5,109 nucleotides of DNA from Verrucomicrobiales bacterium (GCA_028817635.1 JAPPPH010000517.1:3232-8340); one strand, 5' to 3'. Counted from the stretch's first letter, positions 1-5,109 are shown. Notes: generated by a model not told the origin, from the letters alone. Program-made: numbers and translations.

Positions 1-1412
1 CCGAATTCATCGCCGATACCGTAGGTGGAAACCTGGTCATGCCCCCATTTACGGATGGCCTCGGTGTTGGCTCCGGTGAGGACCTCGACGACGTGGTTTA
101 GCCCGAAGCCAAAGCCGCTCCGCTCGCGAATGCGATAGAGGCACGCGAGGAATTTTTGCGCTGCGACCGTCCCGTCGAAGGTCTCCTTGGGGTCGAGGCA
201 GTTGTCGCAGCCGCCGCAGTTTTCGTCGGCAAACGTTTCGCTGAAGTAGGCGAGCAACGTGCGGCGGCGGCAGTCTCGTGTCTCGGCGTAGTGCACCATC
301 TGTTGCAGCAGGTCACGGGCTACGCGCTGCTCCTGTTCATCCGTTTTTTCCTCGATGAAACCGAACTGCTTGGCGACGTCCGACGCATTGAACAGCAGCA
401 CACACTCCGCCGGCAGACCGTCGCGCCCGGCCCGGCCGGTCTCCTGATAGTAGCCCTCGATGTTTTTCGGGAGGTCGTGGTGAATCACAAACCGCACGTC
501 CGGTTTATCGATGCCCATACCAAACGCAATCGTGGCGCAGACGATTTGAATCTCGTCGCGGATGAACGCCTCCTGATTTTTGGAGCGCGTCGCGGCATCG
601 AGCCCGGCGTGGTAGGCGGCACAGCGCAGGCCCTGCTCGGAGAGCCGCTTGGCCAGACGCTCGGTGGCATTCCGGCTCGCGCAGTAAATGATGCCGCTCT
701 CGCCGTCGTGCCGCTTGGTTACGTCCAGAATCTGGTTCAGCGGCTGGCTGCGAGCGACCACCCGGTAGGTGAGGTTGCCGCGATTGAAACTGGCGACGAA
801 CCGGCGCGGATCGCGGAGTCGCAGTTGCGAGACGATGTCCTCCCGCACGCGATCGGTCGCGGTGGCGGTCAGCGCCATCACCGGTGTCTCGGGAAACCGG
901 CCACGCAGCGTGGCGATCTGCCGGTACTCCGGGCGAAAGTCGTGGCCCCATTCGCTGATACAATGCGCCTCGTCAATGGCGATTAACCCCGGCTGCCACT
1001 CGGCCAGACGCTCGAGCATTTCCGGCAGCATCAGCCGCTCTGGCGCGACGTACAACAAACGAAAACTTCCCTCGTACAGCTTGGCCAAGCGCTCGCGTGA
1101 CTCAGCGGCGGAGAGCGTGGAGTTCAGGTAGGTCGCCGCCACGCCGGCCTCCTCGAGTGCGTCGACCTGATCCTTCATCAGCGCAATCAGCGGCGAGACA
1201 ACGATGGTCAAGCCGCCCTTGGCCAAGGCCGGCAACTGGTAGCAGAGCGACTTGCCGCCGCCGGTCGGCATCAGCACGAACGTGTCGTTCCCGGCCAAGG
1301 CCTCGCGCATCGCCTCCTCCTGCAGCGGTCGAAACGACTCGTAGCCGAAGAACCGCTTCAACAGCCCGGCCAGATCGTGTTTTTTGTCGTTACCAAAAAG
1401 ATCCGTCTCCAC
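1..1412 (-). CDS. recQ: ATP-dependent DNA helicase RecQ (C-terminus cut by window edge)
   Basis: RecQ unwinds DNA 3' to 5' in the cytoplasm, acting in recombination and repair of stalled replication forks. I translated 470 residues from a GTG at 1410-1412. In order they show: motif 0 FGYESFRPLQ (22-31), Walker A TGGGKS (50-55), DEAH box (147-150) followed by CISEWGHDFRP, LTATAT (181-186), the helicase C domain with AFGMGIDKPDVRFVIH (296-311), and the arginine-finger motif QETGRAGRDG (323-332). The RecQ zinc site follows with C381, C399, C402 and C405, then the beginning of a winged-helix domain. E. coli RecQ is about 610 residues, so the rest of the winged helix and any HRDC domain lie beyond the left edge. 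The GTG is the only usual start between the in-frame upstream TGA and motif 0, since the first internal ATG would remove motif 0. No clear ribosome binding site precedes it. The gene is divergent from bioB. Confidence 0.96.
   Translation of the reverse strand, partial: METDLFGNDKKHDLAGLLKRFFGYESFRPLQEEAMREALAGNDTFVLMPTGGGKSLCYQLPALAKGGLTIVVSPLIALMKDQVDALEEAGVAATYLNSTLSAAESRERLAKLYEGSFRLLYVAPERLMLPEMLERLAEWQPGLIAIDEAHCISEWGHDFRPEYRQIATLRGRFPETPVMALTATATDRVREDIVSQLRLRDPRRFVASFNRGNLTYRVVARSQPLNQILDVTKRHDGESGIIYCASRNATERLAKRLSEQGLRCAAYHAGLDAATRSKNQEAFIRDEIQIVCATIAFGMGIDKPDVRFVIHHDLPKNIEGYYQETGRAGRDGLPAECVLLFNASDVAKQFGFIEEKTDEQEQRVARDLLQQMVHYAETRDCRRRTLLAYFSETFADENCGGCDNCLDPKETFDGTVAAQKFLACLYRIRERSGFGFGLNHVVEVLTGANTEAIRKWGHDQVSTYGIGDEF
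646..659. repeat. CGCTTGGCCAAGCG-like site, 12 of 14 match in recQ
   Basis: CGCTTGGCCAGACG keeps the left half intact. It is read as R-L-A-K-R on the recQ coding strand (residues 252-256), in the same reading phase as the copy at 2779. Confidence 0.4.
1078..1091. repeat. CGCTTGGCCAAGCG palindrome, 13 of 14 match in recQ
   Basis: The sequence AGCTTGGCCAAGCG differs from the 14-bp palindrome only at the first base. On the recQ coding strand it is read as R-L-A-K-L (residues 108-112). Confidence 0.6.
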
Positions 1413-1432
1413 GACCGCCGGTTGTAAGCCAC

Positions 1433-1471
1433 CGCTTGGCCGGATTCAAACCCGCTTGGCCAAGCGCTTGG
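1433..1471. repeat. CGCTTGG repeat cluster with overlapping palindromes
   Basis: CGCTTGG occurs in direct orientation at 1433-1439, 1453-1459 and 1465-1471. The central part contains the perfect 14-bp palindrome CGCTTGGCCAAGCG (1453-1466), which overlaps a second perfect palindrome, CCAAGCGCTTGG (1460-1471). The first copy is a half-site, CGCTTGGCC (1433-1441). The same 14-mer recurs inside genes elsewhere in the window, so the cluster may be part of a genome-wide repeat and not a gene-specific operator. Confidence 0.85.
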
Positions 1472-1484
1472 TTTTGGCTAGATT
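1456..1484 (+). promoter_or_regulatory. possible sigma-70-type promoter for bioB
   Basis: TTGGCC (1456-1461) matches the -35 consensus TTGACA at four of six positions. TAGATT (1479-1484) matches the -10 consensus TATAAT at four of six, with the ideal 17-base spacer. Transcription would begin near 1491, only a few bases before the ATG at 1494, giving a leaderless or nearly leaderless message. That would fit the missing ribosome binding site. The -35 box lies inside the 14-bp palindrome. The match is modest and could be chance. Confidence 0.25.
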
Positions 1485-1493
1485 GGCCGCCGC

Positions 1494-2609
1494 ATGAGTG
1501 TGACTATGGCAGAAGCCGGCACTGGGTTGACGATTCGGGATCGTGTCGCCGAGATGGGGCAACGCGTCCTGGACGGTGGCCAGATCAGCCGTGATGAGGC
1601 GCTGGAGTTGGTCAACATCGAGTCGAACGCCGACATCATGGATCTGCTCGCGTGGGCCAATCGCATCCGCGAACATTACAAGGGCAACAAGATTCATCTT
1701 TGCTCGATCGTCAACGCCAAGGCCGGTGCCTGCTCGGAGAACTGCTCGTTCTGCTCGCAGTCTGCCGCGTTCCAGACCGGCTCGCCGCGCTACGGTTTTG
1801 TCGATCCCGAGCCGGTGCAGGACGCCATGAGCGAGGCCAAGGACAACAGCGTGACCGCCGTCGGGCTGGTTGCCGCCTGGCGCGGCCTCAAGGAAGGCCC
1901 GATGCTCGACGAGGTGTGCGACCGCATCCGCGAGATGAAGGAGAACGGCAAGTCGCGCCCCGACGCCTCGCTGGGCCTGATCGAGTCGCAGGCCGTTGCA
2001 GACCGCCTCAAGGAAGCCGGCCTCTCCTGCTACGGGCATAACCTCGAGAGTTCACGCCGTTTCTTCCCCGAACACTGCACCACGCACACCTTCGAAGACC
2101 GGCTCAAGACGATTCAATTTTTGAAAAACGCCGGCATCAGCATCTGCTCCGGCGGCATCATTGGCATGGGTGAGGATCGCGAGGATCGCGTGGATTTGGC
2201 GATGGAGATTCGCGAGATTGATGCCAACGTCGTGCCGGTGAACATCCTCAATCCCATCCCCGGCACGCCGCTGGAAAATCAGGAACCGCTCCCGCCGATG
2301 GAGATTCTCAAGACGATCGCCGTCTTCCGGTTCATTCTTCCGCAAAAGGAAATCATGATTGCCGGCGGCCGCACGGTAAACCTTCGCGACATGCAGAGCA
2401 TGGTCTTCACCGCCGGCGCCAGCGCGTTGATGGTCGGCAACTACCTGACCACACTCAATCAACCGGTCGAAAAGGATTTGCAGATGCTGCGCGATCTCGG
2501 TCTCGACCCAGACTGGGACAACGACTTCGCTGATCAACTCGGCAGCGGAAGCTGCGGCAGCAAGTGCGGCAGTGAAGAAAAAACGGTCGAAGCCGCCGTC
2601 ACCGCCTGA
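1494..2609 (+). CDS. bioB: biotin synthase BioB, with non-canonical auxiliary-cluster cysteines
   Basis: BioB is a cytoplasmic radical SAM enzyme that inserts sulfur into dethiobiotin, the last step of biotin synthesis. The 371-residue product has the radical SAM motif C80-x3-C84-x2-C87 (ACSENCSFC), the family stretches GHNLESS (181-187), TTHTFEDRL (196-204), ICSGGIIGMGE (217-227) and NPIPGTPL (253-260), plus AGGRTVNLRD (290-299) and GASALMVGNYLTT (308-320). C218 and R293 match E. coli cluster ligands C188 and R260. The positions matching C97 and C128 are G124 and, by my hand alignment, D157, so these ligands are absent. C70, C195 and tail cysteines C354 and C358 (CGSKC) could substitute. The protein is longer than E. 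coli BioB (346 residues), with extra length at both ends. The first ATG is used; M5 (1506) is an alternative. Neither has a clear ribosome binding site. No other biotin genes are visible. Confidence 0.95.
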   Translation: MSVTMAEAGTGLTIRDRVAEMGQRVLDGGQISRDEALELVNIESNADIMDLLAWANRIREHYKGNKIHLCSIVNAKAGACSENCSFCSQSAAFQTGSPRYGFVDPEPVQDAMSEAKDNSVTAVGLVAAWRGLKEGPMLDEVCDRIREMKENGKSRPDASLGLIESQAVADRLKEAGLSCYGHNLESSRRFFPEHCTTHTFEDRLKTIQFLKNAGISICSGGIIGMGEDREDRVDLAMEIREIDANVVPVNILNPIPGTPLENQEPLPPMEILKTIAVFRFILPQKEIMIAGGRTVNLRDMQSMVFTAGASALMVGNYLTTLNQPVEKDLQMLRDLGLDPDWDNDFADQLGSGSCGSKCGSEEKTVEAAVTA

Positions 2610-3408
2610 CCTGATCGGTATCATGACCCGGCCGCTCGGCAAAAACGACGGCGGTTACTTTGGGGAGACCATTCGCATCAGCGAGGTGCTGGAACGCACC
2701 CTTGCAGCGGCGGAGCAACATGGCTGGAGCGTGGAACTTTTTCCCGGCGCAGGCGAACTACCCCTCTACGGCATGCGCCGCTTGGCCAAGCGCGAACGGC
2801 TTTCGGTCTACATTTCCACCGGCATTCACGGGGATGAACCAGGCGGCCCGGTGGCACTAGCCGGGATGCTCGAGGCGAACGTCTGGCCAAGCGATGTCAG
2901 CCTGTATCTCTGCCCCTGCCTGAACCCGACCGGCTTTCCCCGCAACACGCGCGAAAATCTAGCCGGCATCGACCTGAACCGCGATTACCGGCACTTCAAG
3001 GCCCCGGAGGTGGCCGCACACAAGGCGTGGATCGACGGCCTGGCTGAGTTCGACATCGCGATTTGTCTGCACGAGGACTGGGAGGCCAAGGGCTTTTACC
3101 TGTACGAGTTGAACCCGGAAAAACAGTTCGCCGCGTCCGAGGCAATGCTCGAGGCGGTCGGGGCCGTCTGCCCAATCGACCAATCGGAGCTGATTGATGG
3201 TCGGCCGGCCAAGGGCGGTTTGCTCCGACCGATCGCCTCGCCCGATGCCCGGCCACTGTGGCCCGAGGCATTTTACATCGTCCAAAACAACAAGACCCGC
3301 CTGTCGTACACTCTCGAGGCGCCATCCGATTTTCCGATGCCGACGCGCGTTGACGCCCTTTGCACCGCGGTGAAATCGCTGATAGAATTGCACCTGGCCA
3401 AGCGTTGA
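2572..3408 (+). CDS. M14-family zinc peptidase / succinylglutamate desuccinylase-like hydrolase
   Basis: This is a 278-residue putative zinc hydrolase of the carboxypeptidase A/MpaA/aspartoacylase superfamily. The metal-site motif GIHGDEPGG (84-92) supplies H86 and E89, and ICLHEDW (164-170) supplies the third ligand, H167. CLNPTGFPRNTREN (116-129) and GIDLNRDY (132-139) provide the substrate-binding Arg and Asn-Arg pair typical of M14. E249 in YTLEAPSDFP is the likely catalytic glutamate. No signal peptide or membrane segment is seen, so it is probably cytoplasmic; a murein-peptide or N-acyl amino acid substrate is possible but not shown. The GTG start (2572) overlaps bioB by 38 bases, suggesting translational coupling. 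The ATG at 2623, 13 bases after the bioB stop, is a credible alternative that drops a basic, proline-rich leader. Neither start has a strong ribosome binding site. The specific function is not assigned. Confidence 0.88.
   Translation: MKKKRSKPPSPPDLIGIMTRPLGKNDGGYFGETIRISEVLERTLAAAEQHGWSVELFPGAGELPLYGMRRLAKRERLSVYISTGIHGDEPGGPVALAGMLEANVWPSDVSLYLCPCLNPTGFPRNTRENLAGIDLNRDYRHFKAPEVAAHKAWIDGLAEFDIAICLHEDWEAKGFYLYELNPEKQFAASEAMLEAVGAVCPIDQSELIDGRPAKGGLLRPIASPDARPLWPEAFYIVQNNKTRLSYTLEAPSDFPMPTRVDALCTAVKSLIELHLAKR
2779..2792. repeat. CGCTTGGCCAAGCG palindrome, exact copy in the M14 gene
   Basis: This is a perfect copy of the 14-bp palindrome in the recQ/bioB intergenic region, here inside a coding sequence. 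It is read as R-L-A-K-R (residues 70-74 of the M14 protein). Confidence 0.85.
2880..2893. repeat. CGCTTGGCCAAGCG-like site, 12 of 14 match in the M14 gene
   Basis: CGTCTGGCCAAGCG keeps the right half intact. Unlike the other coding copies it is read in a different phase (V-W-P-S). Confidence 0.35.
3391..3404. repeat. CGCTTGGCCAAGCG-like site, 12 of 14 match at the end of the M14 gene
   Basis: CACCTGGCCAAGCG keeps the right half intact and encodes the last residues, H-L-A-K-R, directly before the TGA stop of the M14 gene. Confidence 0.4.
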
Positions 3409-3434
3409 AATGAAACCGGATACAGCCGAGAAAC

Positions 3435-3440
3435 TGAGGT
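3435..3440 (+). promoter_or_regulatory. ribosome binding site (TGAGGT) supporting a TTG start
   Basis: The GAGG core (3436-3439) lies 8 bases before the TTG at 3448-3450, a standard spacing. It is the main argument for starting the small membrane protein at this rare codon. It could be coincidental if the true start is the ATG at 3410 (see the frameshift finding). Confidence 0.45.
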
Positions 3441-3447
3441 TTGGATT

Positions 3448-3822
3448 TTGCGAACAGCGGGCGCTGTCTGCGCGTTGGCAATCGTGCCGATACTGATGCC
3501 GACCCCGTGGGCACAGGCTGCACACGCCGCCATTGGCCTGGGCGAACTGCCCCGCGAACCGATCGTCATGTATCTCGTTCGCGGCATGTCGGCCATGTGC
3601 GCCCTGTACGGTGGGTTGCTGTTGTTGTTAGCGGGCGACGTGCACCGTTACCGCCGGGTGATCACGTTTCAAGCCGTGGCCATTTTGACCGTGGCCACCT
3701 GCGAGAGCATCCTGATGCATCACCTGCCCGTTCTCGGGAATTACATTCTCATCGACGGTGCCGTCTGCTGGCTTTACTGCCTACCGACCCTTTGGCTGCA
3801 AACGCGGCTGGAAAAGGAATAA
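3448..3822 (+). CDS. small four-helix membrane protein of unknown function
   Basis: The 124-residue product is strongly hydrophobic. Likely membrane segments are about 4-20 (then PWAQAAHAAIGLGELP, probably outside the membrane core), 42-62 (with GGLLLLLAGDVHRYRR at its end), 71-90 and 98-117. It resembles, from memory, a family of small uncharacterised membrane proteins of planctomycetes and verrucomicrobia with an LGELP-x-EPIV-x-YL motif; no function is known to me. The start chosen is TTG, because the frame has no ATG between the preceding stop at 3406 and residue 17, and a GAGG sequence sits 8 bases upstream. Another frame opens at ATG 3410, one base after the M14 stop, and reads M-K-P-D-T-A-E-K-L-R-F-G-F before running out at 3494. 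It may be the real N-terminus joined by a frameshift. The gene ends 3 bases before the pectate lyase start. Confidence 0.8.
   Translation: MRTAGAVCALAIVPILMPTPWAQAAHAAIGLGELPREPIVMYLVRGMSAMCALYGGLLLLLAGDVHRYRRVITFQAVAILTVATCESILMHHLPVLGNYILIDGAVCWLYCLPTLWLQTRLEKE
3812..3818 (+). promoter_or_regulatory. ribosome binding site (AAAAGGA) for the pectate lyase
   Basis: AAGGA (3814-3818) ends 7 bases before the ATG at 3826. It lies within the last codons of the membrane protein gene and supports both the chosen start and co-translation of the two genes. Confidence 0.7.
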
Positions 3823-3825
3823 CCA

Positions 3826-4860
3826 ATGTCGCCTTTGATTAGTTTTATACTCCTGTGTTCCGCTGCGTTGTTCGAACAACCCGAACCCCGGACTGTCCTT
3901 CGCGCCGAAATGGTACTCCTGTTCCAAAATCCAGACGGCGGCTGGCCCAAGAACGTGGGATGGAATTCGTTCGAGACCCTCAGCGATGCGAAGGAAGGAT
4001 TTAAAAAATTCCCCAAGCGAAAGAGCACCATCGACAACAGCGCCACGTATACGCAGATCCGGGAACTGACAGCGGCCTACACCAAGACGAATAATTCCAA
4101 CTATCGCGACGCCGCGCGGCGCGGCCTCGAGTTCATCCTCCGCGATCAACGGCCAAGCGGTGGCTGGCGCGGTTCCGATGTCGACGCCATCACTTTCAAT
4201 GACGACGCCATGATCGGCGTGATGCGGTTGCTGAAGGAGATCACGCAAGAGCAGTCGAAATTTCGCTGGGTAAAGCCGGCCGAACGGGAACGCTGCCGGC
4301 AGGCGTTGGCAAGGGCGCTGCGCGTGGTGCTCGACTGCCAGATCGTGGTCGATGGCAAAAAGACGGCGTGGTGCCAGCAGCACGATCACAAGACGCTCAA
4401 GCCGGTCAAGGCACGCAGCTACGAGTTGCCGTCCATCTCCGGCGGCGAGAGCGTGAAGATCGTCCGCTTTCTCATGGAACAAGAGCGACCCAACGCGGAG
4501 ATAGTCGCAGCCGTCGAGGGGGCTGTCGCGTGGTTTCGCCGCTCTGCCATCAACGGCATCCGCATCGAGCGATTCGACATCGACCCAGTGAAGGACGGCA
4601 ACAAGGTGATCGAGCAGGACGTGCGCGTCGTACGCGACACGAATGCCAAGCCGGTGTGGGCAAGATTTTACGAGGTCGACACTAACCGTCCGTTTTTCTG
4701 CAACCGCGACGGCATAAAGGTTTACACACTCGCCGAGGTCACGCTCGAGCGGCGCACCGGCTACTCATGGTACAATGATGCCCCGGCCAGACTGCTTGAA
4801 GAAAATTATCCGAAGTGGCGCAAGCGAATAAAAAAAGGCTTGCCGGCAGCGACCGAATAA
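3826..4860 (+). CDS. pelA: pectate lyase, polysaccharide lyase family 10 (PelA type)
   Basis: This enzyme is predicted to cleave polygalacturonate (pectin backbone) by beta-elimination. The 344-residue product covers the PL10 catalytic (alpha/alpha)3-barrel-like domain nearly end to end: LLFQNPDGGWPKN (31-43), STIDNSATYTQIRELTAAY (67-85), PSGGWRG (110-116), ITFNDDAMIGVMRLL (122-136), TAWCQQHD (180-187), KARSYELPSISGGES (195-209), VWARFYEVDTNRPFFCNRDG (277-296), and GYSWYNDAPARLL (312-324). The aspartates D126/D127, the WCQQHD segment and the R/Y/E-rich segments hold the calcium and substrate residues in this family; individual roles are not resolved here. A short hydrophobic stretch (4-16) suggests a weak secretion signal, though no basic residues precede it. 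There are no extra binding domains. An AAAAGGA ribosome binding site supports the start. Pectate lyases usually accompany transporters or other carbohydrate enzymes, but none are visible here. Confidence 0.92.
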   Translation: MSPLISFILLCSAALFEQPEPRTVLRAEMVLLFQNPDGGWPKNVGWNSFETLSDAKEGFKKFPKRKSTIDNSATYTQIRELTAAYTKTNNSNYRDAARRGLEFILRDQRPSGGWRGSDVDAITFNDDAMIGVMRLLKEITQEQSKFRWVKPAERERCRQALARALRVVLDCQIVVDGKKTAWCQQHDHKTLKPVKARSYELPSISGGESVKIVRFLMEQERPNAEIVAAVEGAVAWFRRSAINGIRIERFDIDPVKDGNKVIEQDVRVVRDTNAKPVWARFYEVDTNRPFFCNRDGIKVYTLAEVTLERRTGYSWYNDAPARLLEENYPKWRKRIKKGLPAATE

Positions 4861-4874
4861 TCTAAATTTTTTTC

Positions 4875-5109
4875 ATGAAAACAATTCTTTTTTCATTCTG
4901 TCTCTCGTCTGTTCTTTTTTTGACTGGCTGCGGTAGGTTTGAAAGTTCATCGAATGGAAGCAGCACCGCTTCATCATCCGGCGGACCGGCTGGCAAACTG
5001 GCTGTAGCTCACTGGGTCAAGGGCGATCCGGTGGACATCTCCAAGGGCGTCCACGTCGTGGAGTTTTGGGCCACATGGTGTCCGCCCTGCCTCACCAGCA
5101 TCCCGCACC
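4875..5109 (+). CDS. TlpA-like lipoprotein thioredoxin (N-terminal part, runs off the right edge)
   Basis: The 78 visible residues begin with a lipoprotein signal peptide: K2, a hydrophobic core (3-16), and the lipobox L-T-G-C with lipidated C19. G20 follows, so there is no inner-membrane retention aspartate and an outer-membrane or periplasm-facing location is likely. A Ser/Gly-rich linker (24-40) leads to a thioredoxin fold start, with WVKGDPVDISKG (47-58) and VVEFWATWCPPC (61-72), giving the redox pair C69-P-P-C72. Proteins of this type act as extracytoplasmic thiol-disulfide oxidoreductases, in cytochrome maturation or general disulfide handling; which applies is unknown. The 14-base gap after pelA is A/T-only except for two C and has no ribosome binding site. 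The leader and signal-peptide codons are clearly more AT-rich than the neighbouring genes. Confidence 0.88.
   Translation, partial: MKTILFSFCLSSVLFLTGCGRFESSSNGSSTASSSGGPAGKLAVAHWVKGDPVDISKGVHVVEFWATWCPPCLTSIPH

Larger units (their letters stand above)
1413..1493. promoter_or_regulatory. recQ/bioB divergent intergenic region
   Basis: These 81 bases separate the two divergent starts and must hold both promoters unless those lie within the genes. The region carries three direct copies of CGCTTGG (starting at 1433, 1453 and 1465) and two overlapping palindromes. I see no strong Shine-Dalgarno sequence ahead of either gene. I found no convincing recQ promoter on the minus strand. Confidence 0.6.

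Noticed and set aside
156..986. Long plus-strand open frame across the recQ region
   Set aside because: The opposite strand encodes RecQ with all helicase motifs in order, so this frame is a shadow.
1422..1430. TTGTAAGCC, matching 8 of 9 bases of a BirA (biotin repressor) operator half-site
   Set aside because: The inverted partner half-site (GGTTTACAA-like) is absent at the expected 14-16 base spacing, so a single half-site near bioB is not enough to call an operator.
1446..2039. Long open frame antisense to bioB (and similar ones at 2052-2642 and 3781-4482)
   Set aside because: These mirror strongly coding plus-strand genes of high GC content and show no recognisable domain; their composition is that expected of reverse-strand shadows.
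2172..2189. Perfect tandem repeat of GAGGATCGC inside bioB
   Set aside because: It encodes E-D-R-E-D-R in a normally placed part of the barrel and looks like an incidental codon repeat.
4827..4838. Run of A near the pelA end as a programmed frameshift or transcript slippage site
   Set aside because: It encodes an ordinary R-I-K-K-G end of a domain that is already complete, and no extended product in another frame is evident.
4830..4873. Run of seven A, the palindrome TGCCGGCA and run of seven T around the pelA stop, as a terminator
   Set aside because: The GC palindrome is inside pelA and is not followed directly by the T run. The only long pairing would be A-T between the two runs across a wide loop, so no convincing intrinsic terminator is present.

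Overview
This GC-rich window looks like bacterial chromosome. The gene types and the style of the proteins (a lipoprotein thioredoxin with a GDPV/EFWATWC signature, a family 10 pectate lyase, a small four-helix membrane protein containing LGELP) suggest the Planctomycetes-Verrucomicrobia group. My best guess is a Verrucomicrobiota member; this is inferred from remembered family resemblance and not proven by any marker.

Layout. Positions 1-1412 (minus strand) hold most of a RecQ DNA helicase, cut off at the left edge before its C-terminus. A short divergent region (1413-1493) follows, packed with copies of a CGCTTGG repeat. From 1494 to the right edge all genes lie on the plus strand and are tightly spaced: biotin synthase bioB (1494-2609), an M14-type zinc peptidase/deacylase (2572-3408, overlapping bioB if its GTG start is used), a small membrane protein (3448-3822), a family 10 pectate lyase (3826-4860), and the start of a TlpA-like lipoprotein thioredoxin (from 4875). 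The spacing fits one operon, but the five products share no obvious pathway. No stretch over 300 bases lacks a gene, and I see no RNA gene, CRISPR array, insertion sequence or convincing terminator.

Most worth a second look: (1) The BioB lacks cysteines at two of the three positions that hold the [2Fe-2S] sulfur-donor cluster in E. coli BioB. It has other cysteines (C70, C195, a C354-x3-C358 tail), which suggests a different auxiliary cluster. (2) A perfect 14-bp palindrome, CGCTTGGCCAAGCG, occurs twice exactly and at least four more times with one or two mismatches, both between genes and inside them. This behaves like a highly iterated genomic palindrome, and inside genes it mostly encodes R-L-A-K-R in one reading phase. 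(3) The membrane protein's N-terminus may be split by a one-base frameshift in a T run.
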